Positions 10,644 to 20,343 are shown, numbered from the stretch's first letter. The stretch is 64,000 bases of DNA from Novosphingobium hassiacum (GCF_014196055.1 NZ_JACICY010000001.1:186001-250000), one strand, 5' to 3'. The notes: a model not told the origin generated them from the sequence alone. Made by a program: numbers and translations.

Positions 10644-10766
10644 GGTTTGCAGCCGAATCGGAGGCTGTTCAGAACGGAACTACACCGCAATCCACAAGTT
10701 TTCCACAGGCTGACTCTTCAGATTTAGGGACCCGGCCGCCTGGAAAGAAACCCGAGGAATCGTGTG

Positions 10767-11042
10767 ATGCTTGCTCTGCTTTCAACTCTCGTCTTTGCTG
10801 CTGCCGCAACCTTCGCGCTCGGCGCAGGGTTCGTGACGTTCCGGGGACGACGCGGTCAGATTGCAGGCCTGATTGCCGATTATCGCTCGCTCCAGCGTGA
10901 TCGCGAATTTCTGATCCACGTCACCAGCCATGAACCAGTCGCGCCGCGAGCCTTCGCCGCGCCGCAATTGCGCCGCACCGCGCGCCGTCTGGTTACTCGG
11001 ACGGAAGCTGCACAGGTCGTGCGTTCGCGCGCTGTCGCTTGA
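10767..11042 (+). CDS. Small single-pass membrane protein under a putative LexA box
   Basis: I do not recognise a named family. The 91-aa product has one N-terminal transmembrane helix (LLSTLVFAAAATFALGAGFV) and then a basic cytoplasmic-type tail rich in Arg. I chose ATG 10767 because GAGGA lies 8 nt upstream; a GTG one codon earlier is also possible. A GAACN7GAAC box is 128-142 bp upstream. Small LexA-controlled membrane proteins in other alphaproteobacteria (SidA of Caulobacter) inhibit division, so an SOS checkpoint role is a reasonable but untested idea. The 3' end overlaps the convergent pssA by 50 bp. Confidence 0.65.
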   Translation: MLALLSTLVFAAAATFALGAGFVTFRGRRGQIAGLIADYRSLQRDREFLIHVTSHEPVAPRAFAAPQLRRTARRLVTRTEAAQVVRSRAVA

Positions 11043-11829
11043 CCCGCGCATAGCGGAGCACGCCCAGCGGTAGCAGCAGGATATAGACCACGCAGATCCC
11101 GACCAGTGTCAGCCACGGCTCGGTCAGCAGGGCTGCGATCACCAGGCCGACCAGCCCCATCAGTTCAAGCCGCACGCTGCGCCGAGGCCGCAATGACGTC
11201 CAGCTCAGCGTTGCGATGTTAGAGATCATCAGGAACGCGATCAGCACCAGCCACGGGCCGACCACGACGGGCAAACGGAACAGCGGATTGTCAGTCGCAA
11301 TCCACAAGTAGAGCGGCAGGAATGCCAGCCCCGCCCCGACGGGAGCCGGAATGCCGGTCAGAAAGCCAGCCGACTTGTGGGGCTGCACGTCGTTATCGAT
11401 CCGGGCGTTGAAGCGCGCCAACCGCAGGGCACAGGCGATCGCAACGGCAAGCGCAGCAAACCAGCCCACGCGCGGCGCTTCCTGCAACGACCACAGGAAC
11501 AGGATCAACGCAGGCGCGACGCCAAACGAGACGTTGTCGGCCAGACTGTCGAGTTCCGCACCGAACCGCGATTGCGCCTTGAGCAGGCGCGCGATGCGTC
11601 CGTCGAGACCATCGAGGATTCCGGCAATGATCACCGCAATCACCGCCTTGCGCCAGTCTTCGGCCACCACCAGCGGATCGGTGCCCGAAGCGGCAGTCAC
11701 GGCGAAGCGGATGCCGGTCAGGCCCGAACACAGTGCCGCGACCGTAATCGCATTGGGTGTCATCGCGCGCAGCGTCAGCCCGCCCGGCAGGCGACCGCGC
11801 GGGGTCTCGGGTTCATGCGCAAACGTCAT
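10993..11829 (-). CDS. pssA: CDP-diacylglycerol-serine O-phosphatidyltransferase
   Basis: PssA makes phosphatidylserine from CDP-diacylglycerol and serine; Psd, encoded just upstream, then decarboxylates it to phosphatidylethanolamine. The CDP-alcohol phosphotransferase motif D-G-x2-A-R-x8-G-x3-D-x3-D is seen as [20 protein letters not shown] followed by LDSLAD. Several membrane helices follow. The ATG overlaps the psd stop (ATGA), so the pair is coupled. At 278 aa it is in the normal range for the membrane-bound type. Confidence 0.93.
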   Translation of the reverse strand: MTFAHEPETPRGRLPGGLTLRAMTPNAITVAALCSGLTGIRFAVTAASGTDPLVVAEDWRKAVIAVIIAGILDGLDGRIARLLKAQSRFGAELDSLADNVSFGVAPALILFLWSLQEAPRVGWFAALAVAIACALRLARFNARIDNDVQPHKSAGFLTGIPAPVGAGLAFLPLYLWIATDNPLFRLPVVVGPWLVLIAFLMISNIATLSWTSLRPRRSVRLELMGLVGLVIAALLTEPWLTLVGICVVYILLLPLGVLRYARVKRQRANARPVQLPSE

Positions 11830-12584
11830 TGTCCGATACCCTCGATCAGCGGAGCTTCACCGATTTCGGCCAGCACGGTTTCGCCCGCCACCGTCCTCTG
11901 GCCCATCAGCACCTTGGGCTCCGTCCCGGCTGGGAGATAGACGTCGACCCTGCTGCCAAACCGGATCAGCCCGATCCGCTGCCCGACCGCTACGATGTCG
12001 CCACCCTTGACGAACGGGACGATGCGACGGGCGATCAGCCCTGCGATCTGGGTAAAGCCGACCTGCACCCCGTCCGTGCGTTCGACCAGCACATGCTGGC
12101 GCTCGTTCTCATCGCTGGCCTTGTCCAGATCGGCGTTGACAAACTTGCCGGGGATATAAACCACGCGGCGGATCGTGCCAGAGATCGGCGAGCGGTTGAT
12201 GTGCACGTCGAACACCGACATGAAGATCGAGATTCGCGTGACCGGAGCATCGACCATCCCGCGCACCCCGCTACCGTCGTCGGCGCACAGCTCACGCGGT
12301 GGCGACACCTTCTGGATCTGCGTAATCTGGCCATCGGCGGGCGAAAGGATCAGGCGGTCGTCACGCGGTGAAACCCGCACCGGATCGCGGAAAAACGCGA
12401 GCACGCCGATGGCGAGAAACGCTAGCGGCCACGCGATCGTCTCCCAAGCAAAGAAAGCCGCCGCCGCGCTTAGTGCAGCCACGATGAGACCGAACTTGCG
12501 ACCTTCTGGATGGACCGCAGGCCACGACCAGCCAGTGTTACCGCGACCACGGTTATCGAGAATTTCTCCGGACATCGGCCCCAT
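11826..12584 (-). CDS. psd: Phosphatidylserine decarboxylase proenzyme
   Basis: Psd converts phosphatidylserine to phosphatidylethanolamine in the inner membrane. It is of the short form (252 aa) with two N-terminal hydrophobic segments, the conserved FFRDP and SPADGQI blocks, [13 protein letters not shown], and the C-terminal self-cleavage site [11 protein letters not shown], where the Ser would become the pyruvoyl cofactor. ATG 12584 and ATG 12575 are both possible starts. It is followed by pssA with a 4-bp overlap. Confidence 0.93.
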   Translation of the reverse strand: MGPMSGEILDNRGRGNTGWSWPAVHPEGRKFGLIVAALSAAAAFFAWETIAWPLAFLAIGVLAFFRDPVRVSPRDDRLILSPADGQITQIQKVSPPRELCADDGSGVRGMVDAPVTRISIFMSVFDVHINRSPISGTIRRVVYIPGKFVNADLDKASDENERQHVLVERTDGVQVGFTQIAGLIARRIVPFVKGGDIVAVGQRIGLIRFGSRVDVYLPAGTEPKVLMGQRTVAGETVLAEIGEAPLIEGIGQ

Positions 12585-12730
12585 CTAGGCTCTGGCGTGC
12601 CTTGCGACAAGCAAACATGCGGTGACCTGCGTCAGTCCGGACAATAGCCACGACCATAATTTCGCGCGACTTCGGTTGTGCCGTCTGGATCGTGTGCGCC
12701 CGCGCAGATCGATGCGGGCCAGTGCAGCGG

Positions 12731-12816
12731 TGGTGGACAGGGGTGGATTCGAACCACCGTACGCTCTCGCGGGCAGATTTACAGTCTGCTGCCATTAACC
12801 ACTCGGCCACCTGTCC
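12731..12816 (-). tRNA. tRNA-Tyr (GTA)
   Basis: The 86-nt gene folds into a cloverleaf with acceptor GGACAGG/CCTGTCC, a GTA anticodon in CTGTAAA, a long variable arm as expected for tRNA-Tyr, the TTCGAAT T-loop and an encoded CCA. Confidence 0.95.
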
Positions 12817-12991
12817 ACACCAGTGCTGCCGGTGCGAGGCATTTCCCCGAAGGGATTGGCCCCGATTTGTCGACCTCCGAAGAGGCCATCCGGCCGAGAG
12901 GCGGACCCTTTGGCGAAGCATCACTTGCCTGTCAATGGGCAGGCTGGCATGCGCGGCACGAATTTACTGCGACTTCACGAAAAGGTGTCCG

Positions 12992-13831
12992 ATGCCCCGC
13001 AACAACGATCAACAAAAGGGAAAGTCCCTGCGCGGCCGCGAAGCCCGCAACATGCACGGTCGCGGCTCGGGTAAGAGTTCGGGCAAGGGATCGGGCCGCG
13101 GTAACGGCGGGACCGTCCGCCTATGGGGCCGTCACGCCATCGAAGCCGCGCTGACCAATCCCAATCGCGATGCCAAGAAACTGTGGGGTACGCGTGAAGC
13201 GATCCAGCAGCTGCTCGATGATAACGATGCCGAACTGCCGTCCTCGCTGCCCGTCGAATACGCCCAGGCCGCCGATCTCGGCCGCCTTGTCGCCAAGGAC
13301 GCACCGCATCAGGGTCTGGTGCTCGAAGTGGCCCCGCTCGACGATGTCGCGCTCGACGATATCCTCGATGAATCCGAAGGCCGCACCATCGTCGTGCTCG
13401 ATTCGGTGACCGACCCCCACAACGTCGGTGCCATCCTGCGATCGTGCGCCGCGTTCGACGTCGCCGCGCTGGTCACGCAGGACCGTAATTCGCCGCTCGA
13501 ATCGGGCACGCTTGCCAAGTCCGCTTCGGGTGCGCTCGAAACCGTGCCGTGGGTCCGCGTGGTCAACCTTGCCCGCGCGCTCGAGCGCATGGCCGAGGAA
13601 GGCTACTGGCGTGTCGGGCTCGATGGCGAAGGAAAGGCGAGCTTCCCATCTGCTCTGCCGGCCGGACCCGTCGTGATTGTGCTCGGCGCAGAAGGTGAAG
13701 GTCTGCGCCACAACGTTGCGCAGCATTGCGACGCCGTCGCGCGGCTCCCCATGGCTTCGGCCATCGAAAGCCTTAACGTTTCGAACGCGGCTGCAATCGC
13801 GCTATACGCGGTCTACACCCGCGCAGGGTGA
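12992..13831 (+). CDS. rlmB: 23S rRNA 2'-O-methyltransferase, RlmB/TrmH (SPOUT) family
   Basis: This is a SPOUT-superfamily methyltransferase that would methylate the ribose of a 23S rRNA guanosine. After a basic Gly/Arg/Ser-rich leader (GRGSGKSSGKGSGRGNG), the substrate-binding domain begins at VRLWGRHAIEAAL. The catalytic SPOUT domain shows VLDSVTDPHNVGAILRSCAA, the knot motif VIVLGAEGEGL and SLNVSNAAAIALY. The start at ATG 12992 gives 279 aa; a long upstream open frame crosses the tRNA and is not used. RlmB is the nearest assignment, but the exact target base is uncertain. Confidence 0.88.
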   Translation: MPRNNDQQKGKSLRGREARNMHGRGSGKSSGKGSGRGNGGTVRLWGRHAIEAALTNPNRDAKKLWGTREAIQQLLDDNDAELPSSLPVEYAQAADLGRLVAKDAPHQGLVLEVAPLDDVALDDILDESEGRTIVVLDSVTDPHNVGAILRSCAAFDVAALVTQDRNSPLESGTLAKSASGALETVPWVRVVNLARALERMAEEGYWRVGLDGEGKASFPSALPAGPVVIVLGAEGEGLRHNVAQHCDAVARLPMASAIESLNVSNAAAIALYAVYTRAG

Positions 13832-13851
13832 CATCACGCAAGGGGGGCAGC

Positions 13852-14703
13852 ATGCGACGTTCGGGGACAATCGCGGTCGGTTTGGCCGCAGTGCTTTTGC
13901 TTGCTGGCTGCATGCTCCTGCCCGGCAAGTTCACATCGGACCTCGCACTGCGCAAGGACGGCACCTTCAGTTTCGCTTACAAGGGCGATATCCACCTCGT
14001 CGCCCTGTCCAAAATGGCGGCAGACGAACGCAACAAGAAGGATGGCGATGCGGCGTTCGAACCGTCGACGTGCTTCGAGGAGCAGTCGGGTGAGGAGCGC
14101 GCATGCACCGCTGACGAGCTGGCGGCGCAGAAGCAGACCTGGGAAGAAGACATCGCCGCCAACAAGGCTTCGGCCGCCGAGAAAAAGAAGTCCGAAGAGG
14201 CCATGATGAAAACGATGCTCGGCGGGATCGATCCATCCGATCCGCGCGCCGCGCAGGAGTTTGCAGATCGTTTGCGCCGACAGAACGGCTGGAAGTCGGT
14301 CATCGACAAGGGCGACGGGCGATTCGAAGTCGAGTTCGCCATCGCTGGCAGGCTCGACCACGACTTCACGTTCCCCACGATCGAGAGGTTCCCGATGCTT
14401 ACGCCGTTCGTGACTCTGGTCCGGCGCACCGACGGCACGGTCCGGGTCGAGGCACCGGCCTTCTCGCCGAGCGCGTCATCCTCGCCGATGATGGGCATGG
14501 CCGCAGCAGCAGCCGACGGCAAGAACGGCGCGGACGGCATGCCTGTGCTCGATGGCGTGCTGACGCTCGTCACCGACGGCGAGATTCTGGCCAACAACAC
14601 CGACGAAGGTCCCGCAGTGAAAGGCGCGACGAAGACGCTGGTCTGGAAGGTCAACGCGCGCACCACAGCCGCCCCGACCGCGCTTGTGCGCACCAGCCCC
14701 TAA
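13852..14703 (+). CDS. Predicted lipoprotein of unknown function
   Basis: The 283-aa protein has a lipoprotein signal peptide with lipobox LLAGC (Cys near residue 20) and would be membrane-anchored in the periplasm. The mature part has a charged, helical middle (Lys/Glu-rich stretch near residue 100) and a C-terminal beta-rich region. I recognise the general pattern of sphingomonad lipoproteins with a LALRKDGTFSFAYKGDI start but no function. The ATG has an AAGGGGGGC ribosome site. It lies 20 bp after the methyltransferase and is followed by a terminator. Confidence 0.8.
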   Translation: MRRSGTIAVGLAAVLLLAGCMLLPGKFTSDLALRKDGTFSFAYKGDIHLVALSKMAADERNKKDGDAAFEPSTCFEEQSGEERACTADELAAQKQTWEEDIAANKASAAEKKKSEEAMMKTMLGGIDPSDPRAAQEFADRLRRQNGWKSVIDKGDGRFEVEFAIAGRLDHDFTFPTIERFPMLTPFVTLVRRTDGTVRVEAPAFSPSASSSPMMGMAAAAADGKNGADGMPVLDGVLTLVTDGEILANNTDEGPAVKGATKTLVWKVNARTTAAPTALVRTSP

Positions 14704-14712
14704 AACCCAAAG

Positions 14713-14747
14713 CAAAGACCGCGCCAGCAAACCTGACGCGGTCTTTG
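14713..14747. terminator. Bidirectional rho-independent terminator
   Basis: An 11-bp perfect stem (CAAAGACCGCG/CGCGGTCTTTG) with a 13-nt loop lies between the convergent lipoprotein gene and hupB, with T-rich flanks. Confidence 0.8.
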
Positions 14748-14796
14748 TAACTTTCAACTTCGGCCTATGGTCAAGCCGAAGCAATCGGTTGGCTCG

Positions 14797-15069
14797 TCAG
14801 TTGACAGCGTCCTTGAGGCCCTTGCCAGCCTTGAACTTGGGCTGCGACGATGCCTTGATCGACATCGGTTCACCGGTACGTGGATTGCGGCCGGTCGAAG
14901 CCTTGCGCTTGGCAACGGAGAACGTGCCGAAGCCGACGAGTCGAACCTCATCGCCCTTTGACAGCGCGCCGGAAATCGATTCGAAGACCGCTTCGACTGC
15001 CTTGGTCGCATCGCCCTTCGAAAGGCCACTCACATCGGCTACCGAGCCGATAAGATCGTTCTTGTTCAT
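14797..15069 (-). CDS. hupB: DNA-binding protein HU
   Basis: HU is a histone-like dimeric DNA-bending protein. The 90-aa sequence MNKNDLIGSVADVSGLSKGD with the VGFGTFSVAKRKASTGRNP arm and the DNA-contacting GRNPRTGE motif is a full match to the family. It lies downstream of lon on the same strand, with a hairpin between them. Confidence 0.96.
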   Translation of the reverse strand: MNKNDLIGSVADVSGLSKGDATKAVEAVFESISGALSKGDEVRLVGFGTFSVAKRKASTGRNPRTGEPMSIKASSQPKFKAGKGLKDAVN

Positions 15070-15171
15070 GTCCGGAACCCCCTAGATTTTTTCTTGTGAA
15101 AGGTTGGGTTTGAATCGCCTTTCGGGTGCCGGAAAGAGAGCGGAGAAACACAGGGCTGTCAAAGGCAAATG

Positions 15172-15206
15172 CGATGAAACCGCCCGCTGAGCGTGCGGTT
15201 TCATCG
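15172..15206. terminator. Hairpin between lon and hupB
   Basis: A 12-bp perfect stem (CGATGAAACCGC/GCGGTTTCATCG) with an 11-nt loop lies 65 bp beyond the lon stop and upstream of hupB. It probably ends the lon transcript. Confidence 0.6.
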
Positions 15207-15270
15207 TGTTTTCATCACCATGGACCCTCAGCGCAATAACGTTGCGCGGGAAACCATTGTAACGCCGCGC

Positions 15271-17676
15271 TTAGTGCGCGGTGTGCGAGGGCGTTTGTCC
15301 GCTTACGCCGGGCCCCGGCTGTGTCGCCAAATCGTCCGCTTCAGTCCATTCGATCGCTTCGATCGGCGCGGTCAGTGCACGCGCCAGCACTTCATCGACA
15401 TGCGAGACCGGGATGATTTCCAGCCCGTCTTTGATGTTCGCGGGGATCTCGGCGAGGTCCTTGCGGTTCTCTTCCGGGATCAGCACGGTCTTGATGCCGC
15501 CACGCAGCGCCGCCAGCAGCTTTTCCTTGAGGCCGCCGATCGCCAGCACGCGCCCGCGCAAGGTGACCTCGCCGGTCATCGCCACATCCGCGCGGATCGG
15601 AATGCCGGTCAGCGTGGAAACCATGGCGGTAACCATACCGATACCCGCGCTCGGCCCGTCCTTGGGCACGGCGCCTTCGGGCAAGTGGATGTGCAGGTCC
15701 TTGCGCTGGAAGATCGAAGGCTTGATGCCATAGGCCGGGCTGCGCGCCTTGACGAAGCTGAACGCCATCTGGACGCCCTCGCTCATCACTTCGCCCAGCT
15801 TGCCGGTGGTGCGCACCTGTCCCTTGCCGGGTACCGTCACGCTTTCGATGGTCAGCAACTCGCCGCCGACTTCGGTCCACGCAAGCCCGGTAACCGAGCC
15901 TACCTGATTTTCCTCATCGGACATGCCATGGCGGAATTTACGCACGCCTGCGAACTCGTCGAGGTTGGCAGACGTGATCGTCACGGCCTTGGTCTTGCCT
16001 TCGAGGATCTGGCGCAGCGACTTGCGCGCCAGACGCGCAATCTCGCGCTCGAGCGTACGCACGCCGGCTTCCCGCGTGTAATAGCGGATCAGGTCACGCA
16101 GCGCTTCGTGTTCGAGCGTGAATTCGCCCTTCTTAAGCCCATGCGCCTCGACCTGCTTGGCGATCAGGTGCCGCTCGGCGATCTCGACCTTCTCGTCCTC
16201 GGTATAGCCCTCGAGCCGGATGATCTCCATGCGGTCGAGCAGCGCTTGCGGCAAGTTCAGGCTGTTGGCCGTGCACACGAACATCACGTCCGACAGGTCG
16301 ACGTCCAGCTCGAGATAATGGTCCTGGAACTTCGAGTTCTGTTCGGGATCGAGCACCTCCAGCAGAGCGGAAGCCGGATCGCCGCGGAAATCCTGGCCGA
16401 GCTTGTCGATCTCGTCGAGCAGGAACAGCGGGTTGGACGTGCCTGCCTTCTTGAGGTTGGTCACGATCTTGCCCGGCAGCGAACCGATGTACGTGCGACG
16501 ATGGCCACGGATTTCGGCCTCGTCGCGCACGCCGCCCAGTGACTGGCGCACGAACTGGCGCCCGGTCGCCTTGGCGATCGACTTGCCCAGCGAAGTCTTG
16601 CCCACGCCCGGAGGTCCGACGAGGCACAGGATCGGCCCCTTCAGCTTATTGGTCCGCGCCTGGACCGCCAGGTATTCGACGATTCGGTCCTTGACCTTGT
16701 CGAGCGCGTAGTGATCGGCATCGAGCACCGCCTGCGCCGCCGGAAGATCACGCTTCAGCTTGCTCTTCTTGCCCCAAGGCAGGCCGAGCAACACATCGAG
16801 ATAATTGCGAATCACGGTTGCTTCGGCGCTCATCGGCTGCATGCCCTTGAGCTTCTTGAGCTCGGACTGCGCCTTCGAACGCGCTTCCTTCGACAGCTTG
16901 AGCTTGTCGATCTTGTCCTGAAGCTCAGCGATCTCGTTGGCCTCGCCGTCGTCGCCGCCGCCCAGTTCCGACTGGATCGCCTTCATCTGCTCGTTGAGGT
17001 AATATTCGCGCTGGGTCTTTTCCATCTGGCGCTTCACGCGCCCACGAATCTTGCGCTCGACCTGCAGCACGCCAAGCTCGCCCTCCATGAAGGACAGCAC
17101 CATCTCAAGCCGCTTGAGCGGATCGCTTTCCGACAGCACCGCCTGCTTGTCGGCAACCTTGGCCGCAAGGTTGGCAGCAGCGGAGTCGGCAAGCTTGCCC
17201 GCATCCTCGATATCGCCCAGCTGTCCGCCGGCATCCTGCGGCAGTTTCTTCGACAGCTTGGCGTATTCGGCGAACTGATCGACGACCGAGCGCATCATCG
17301 CGGATACTTCGGTGCCCGTCGCGACCACCGGCTCGAGCTGATCGACTTGCGCCACCAGCATCCCGCCCGCAGCCGTCGTTTCCTCGCGCAGCGTCTTCAA
17401 AGTCGCGCGATCACGACCTTCGACGAGCACGCGCACGGTGCCGTCGGGCAGCTTGAGCAACTGCAGAACCGTCGCGATCACGCCGGTTTCGTACAAGTCG
17501 TCACGGTCCGGATCGTCACAGCCCGGATCGAGCTGCGCCAGCAGGAATATATCCTTGTTGCCAGTCATCGCCGCCTCAAGCGCCGACACCGATTTCTCAC
17601 GGCCGACGAACAACGGCACGACCATGCCGGGGAATACGACGATGTCTCGCAAGGGAAGCAGAGGATAAAGAGTCAT
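15271..17676 (-). CDS. lon: ATP-dependent protease La (Lon)
   Basis: Lon is a hexameric cytoplasmic AAA+ serine protease that degrades damaged and regulatory proteins. The N-terminal LON domain ([19 protein letters not shown]) precedes a coiled-coil segment. The AAA+ module has Walker [14 protein letters not shown] and Walker B-like FLLDEIDKL. The protease domain has the catalytic Ser in [11 protein letters not shown] and the Lys about 43 residues later. ATG 17676 gives 801 aa; a GTG two codons earlier is the alternative. It is next to hupB in the common lon-hupB arrangement. Confidence 0.96.
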   Translation of the reverse strand: MTLYPLLPLRDIVVFPGMVVPLFVGREKSVSALEAAMTGNKDIFLLAQLDPGCDDPDRDDLYETGVIATVLQLLKLPDGTVRVLVEGRDRATLKTLREETTAAGGMLVAQVDQLEPVVATGTEVSAMMRSVVDQFAEYAKLSKKLPQDAGGQLGDIEDAGKLADSAAANLAAKVADKQAVLSESDPLKRLEMVLSFMEGELGVLQVERKIRGRVKRQMEKTQREYYLNEQMKAIQSELGGGDDGEANEIAELQDKIDKLKLSKEARSKAQSELKKLKGMQPMSAEATVIRNYLDVLLGLPWGKKSKLKRDLPAAQAVLDADHYALDKVKDRIVEYLAVQARTNKLKGPILCLVGPPGVGKTSLGKSIAKATGRQFVRQSLGGVRDEAEIRGHRRTYIGSLPGKIVTNLKKAGTSNPLFLLDEIDKLGQDFRGDPASALLEVLDPEQNSKFQDHYLELDVDLSDVMFVCTANSLNLPQALLDRMEIIRLEGYTEDEKVEIAERHLIAKQVEAHGLKKGEFTLEHEALRDLIRYYTREAGVRTLEREIARLARKSLRQILEGKTKAVTITSANLDEFAGVRKFRHGMSDEENQVGSVTGLAWTEVGGELLTIESVTVPGKGQVRTTGKLGEVMSEGVQMAFSFVKARSPAYGIKPSIFQRKDLHIHLPEGAVPKDGPSAGIGMVTAMVSTLTGIPIRADVAMTGEVTLRGRVLAIGGLKEKLLAALRGGIKTVLIPEENRKDLAEIPANIKDGLEIIPVSHVDEVLARALTAPIEAIEWTEADDLATQPGPGVSGQTPSHTAH

Positions 17677-17834
17677 GGGCACGTTATTTCCGTCCTGCCG
17701 GGCACGCTGTCCGGCGCTTTACCGGAATATGGGGGTGCCCCGCCTCCGCCGCAATGCCCTTCACGCGATCGGTTGTGGAACATGACCCACACTGCCGCCC
17801 ATTCCGATGAAATCGGCGTAAATGGTATGTTAGG

Positions 17835-17840
17835 TATAAT
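17835..17840 (+). promoter_or_regulatory. Consensus -10 hexamer upstream of the SIR2-like gene
   Basis: A perfect TATAAT lies 43 bp before the proposed ATG at 17883. I do not see a good -35 at 17-bp spacing, so the promoter call is tentative. Confidence 0.4.
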
Positions 17841-17882
17841 CCCCCATTGCAGGTCCACATAGTACAAGGGCCGCCCGATTTC

Positions 17883-18917
17883 ATGCTGCGCACCAAGACG
17901 ACCTTGATTGTTGGAGCAGGTGCCAGCGCCGAATTGCAGTTTCCGGGAAATGACGAACTGCTAACGCGGATCGTACAGGGTTACGATTTCGAACGGACCG
18001 CCGGGGAAACCTCGACCCGCGATGGCCAGCTCCTGCTGCGCAACATCTACAAGCTGGCCGAACGCGCGGGCAAGCCAGTGGCAGACGTGGCCGCATCCGC
18101 CGAACGACTGCGCAACGCCTGCAGGCTGGGACGCTCGATCGATTCCGTGATCGAACAGTACGATCACGATCCAATGGCGGTATCGTGCGGCAAACTGGCG
18201 ATCGCCTATTTCATCGGACAGGCCGAAGCCCGATCCAGCCTGCGCGACGAACCGCGCGTGCGCGGCGAACTTCCGCTGCAGGGCAAGATCGCGGAATACT
18301 GGATCTACCAGCTAGGCCAACTGATCACCTCGGGGGTCCCCCGCACCAAGCTCGGACAGACACTCGAGCAGCTGACCATCATCAATTTCAATTACGATCG
18401 TTCGGTCGAGCACTTTCTGCCATTTGCTCTGGTCATGGCCTATGGCATCGACCTGAAGGAAGCGCAGGCGGTCATCGCCGAAAAGCTGCACATCATCCAC
18501 CCGCATGGCACGATCGGGCGCTTGCCGTGGCAGGGCGGTGAAGCACCGCAAGCCGAATGGGGGGTCGAACAACCGTGGAACCTGCACGCCATCGCGGGGC
18601 AACTCAAATCGCTGGGCGAACGCAAGGAAAGCCGTGAAATCGTGCGCGAAGTGCGCAAGGCAGTTGCCGGCGCAAAACGGCTCGCCTTCCTGGGCTTCGG
18701 TTTCCAGCCGCAGAATGTCGAGTTGCTGTTCGATGGAAGCCTGTCGCACGGCCCCGAAGTGCTGGTATCCGCCTATGGCACAAGCCCCGGAAACACCGCC
18801 ACGATCGCCCAGATCTTAAAGCGTCAGTGCGGCCTGGATAGCACCGACCAACTAATGGTCGCTCCCGTCAAGGCCTGGGAACTGATGCGCGATTATTCGC
18901 TGCTGCTCGAAAGCTGA
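17883..18917 (+). CDS. SIR2-like NAD-binding domain protein
   Basis: The 344-aa protein has the SIR2-type Rossmann loop TLIVGAGASAE at residues 7-17, the INFNYDRS motif around residue 167-174 (the TxNxD equivalent), the HPHG motif at 206-209 (catalytic His position) and a late LAFLGFGFQPQN strand. These support NAD binding and possibly hydrolysis or deacylation. I chose ATG 17883 rather than an upstream TTG at 17847 because the core fold starts at once. It is a single gene between lon and mlaA, not in the island. Stand-alone SIR2-like proteins are often defence NADases, but a housekeeping role is equally open. Confidence 0.75.
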   Translation: MLRTKTTLIVGAGASAELQFPGNDELLTRIVQGYDFERTAGETSTRDGQLLLRNIYKLAERAGKPVADVAASAERLRNACRLGRSIDSVIEQYDHDPMAVSCGKLAIAYFIGQAEARSSLRDEPRVRGELPLQGKIAEYWIYQLGQLITSGVPRTKLGQTLEQLTIINFNYDRSVEHFLPFALVMAYGIDLKEAQAVIAEKLHIIHPHGTIGRLPWQGGEAPQAEWGVEQPWNLHAIAGQLKSLGERKESREIVREVRKAVAGAKRLAFLGFGFQPQNVELLFDGSLSHGPEVLVSAYGTSPGNTATIAQILKRQCGLDSTDQLMVAPVKAWELMRDYSLLLES

Positions 18918-18923
18918 CGCGCT

Positions 18924-19979
18924 TTAACGGCGCGGCGCGTATCCTGCGGGCAGTGCCTGCACGACCGGCTCCGAAACGAACACGGTCTGCGGCACGGCAG
19001 GCGCCACGGTTACCGGCACGGGGGTCGGTGCTGCCTGCACAACGGGCCTGGCAGTGGCGGGCGGCAACTCAACGCTGCCCTCTTTCTGAAAATCCGCCTT
19101 GCCTTTGAGCGCATCGATCTCCGCTTGGCGCGTCTTCAGGTATAGCTCGCGATAGCTGGCATAAGGATTCGATTCCTCGCGGATGCGCGCAAACAGCGCA
19201 TCTTTCTCGACCCGATCGTCGAGTGATCGCACCACGAAACCGCCATAGACATAAGCCGGGTGCTTGAGCGGCCCGCCAACAGCGAACGGCATCAGAAAAC
19301 GATCGAGGCCCAGCCCGACGACATCGCGCAAGGTCGTCGGCCCCACCAGCGGCAGGAAGAAGTATGGCCCCGTGCCGATGCCGTAATAGCCGAAGGTGTA
19401 ACCAAAGCCATTCACGCGGTACGGCAGGTTGAACGGCTTCTTCTTCGCAACGTCGATCAGACCCGCAACGCCGATGGTCGAATTGATCGCAAACCTTCCG
19501 AGCGTCTCTGCGGCCTTGCCCGGTTTCAGCTGCAGCAGGAAATTGAGCGCGACGACCGGCTCGGTCAGATTCAGCAGGAAATTGCGCAGGCCCTTGCGCA
19601 CGGGGGCGGGCACGGCCTTCTCGTAACCCACCGCCAGCGGCGCAATCACCGCACCGTCGACCGCCTGCACCGCATTGTACGAAGCCTCGTTGACCGCCTG
19701 CATGGGGTCCTGCGGGACCTCGCGCTCACCTGAAACAACGATCGCATCCTGCGGCTGGCTAATCTGGTCGAGCGCCGGCGGTTGTGCCGGAACGGTCGTC
19801 GGGGCGTTGAAAGCCGGCTGCGGCAACAAGATCGTCGGCGCAACCGGAGCAACGGGATCGGGCGCTGGCGCAGTCTGCTCCGCGCTCGCCGATGTGGCGA
19901 CGTCCTGCACAGCAATATCAGCCGGGGAAACAGACGCTGCCGCGATCATCGCGGCGCTCGCCAGTACGGTAACGCTCAA
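18924..19979 (-). CDS. mlaA: MlaA/VacJ-family outer-membrane lipid asymmetry protein
   Basis: MlaA extracts surface phospholipids from the outer membrane and passes them to MlaC. The conserved core spans about residues 90-290, with NEASYNAVQAVDG, LGRFAINSTIGVAGLIDVA, YGIGTGPYFFLPLVGPTTLRD and a region near YRELYLKTRQAEIDALKG. The N-terminus is a Sec-type signal followed by an Ala/Pro-rich linker, with no lipobox Cys visible, unlike E. coli MlaA. The start is TTG 19979, preceded by an in-frame TGA and an AAGGA site. The C-terminal tail is Pro/Val-rich. Confidence 0.88.
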   Translation of the reverse strand: MSVTVLASAAMIAAASVSPADIAVQDVATSASAEQTAPAPDPVAPVAPTILLPQPAFNAPTTVPAQPPALDQISQPQDAIVVSGEREVPQDPMQAVNEASYNAVQAVDGAVIAPLAVGYEKAVPAPVRKGLRNFLLNLTEPVVALNFLLQLKPGKAAETLGRFAINSTIGVAGLIDVAKKKPFNLPYRVNGFGYTFGYYGIGTGPYFFLPLVGPTTLRDVVGLGLDRFLMPFAVGGPLKHPAYVYGGFVVRSLDDRVEKDALFARIREESNPYASYRELYLKTRQAEIDALKGKADFQKEGSVELPPATARPVVQAAPTPVPVTVAPAVPQTVFVSEPVVQALPAGYAPRR

Positions 19980-20007
19980 TCAGAATTCCTTGGCTTGTAC
20001 GTACGGA

Positions 20008-20343
20008 TCAGAACGGCAGCTTGAAACCGGGGGGGATACCCGCCGCCATCTGAACCTTCTGCATCTCTTCGGCAGCAACTGCATCGGCCTTGCTGCGCGC
20101 ATCGTTGAACGCCGCTGCGATCAGATCTTCGAGAATACCCTTGTCAGCAGGGACCAGCAGGCTGTCGTCGATCGAAGCGCCGATCACGCGGCCCTTGGCC
20201 GACGCGCGGATGCGCACCAGTCCGCCACCGGCAACACCCTCCACCTCGATCCCGTCAAGCGTGTTCTGCGCATCTTCCATCTGCTTCTGGATGGTCTGCG
20301 CGGCAGCCTGAGCGGCCTGGATCATCTCTTCCATCGACTTCAT
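20008..20343 (-). CDS. YbaB/EbfC-family nucleoid-associated protein
   Basis: This is a small DNA-binding protein of the YbaB/EbfC family, usually encoded after dnaX. The 111-aa sequence begins MKSMEEMIQAAQAAAQTIQK with a helical N-terminus; the core includes VEGVAGGGLVRIRASAKGRV. The ATG at 20343 overlaps the dnaX stop (ATGA), giving translational coupling. Confidence 0.93.
   Translation of the reverse strand: MKSMEEMIQAAQAAAQTIQKQMEDAQNTLDGIEVEGVAGGGLVRIRASAKGRVIGASIDDSLLVPADKGILEDLIAAAFNDARSKADAVAAEEMQKVQMAAGIPPGFKLPF

Noticed and set aside
10691..10707. DnaA boxes or an origin near TTTTCCACA
   Set aside because: There is a single near-consensus box, with no cluster, no AT-rich unwinding region and no dnaA or hemE neighbour.
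15193..16542. 449-codon open frame antisense to lon
   Set aside because: It is a mirror of the high-GC codon pattern of lon, with His/Arg/Leu-rich low-complexity translation and no ribosome site.
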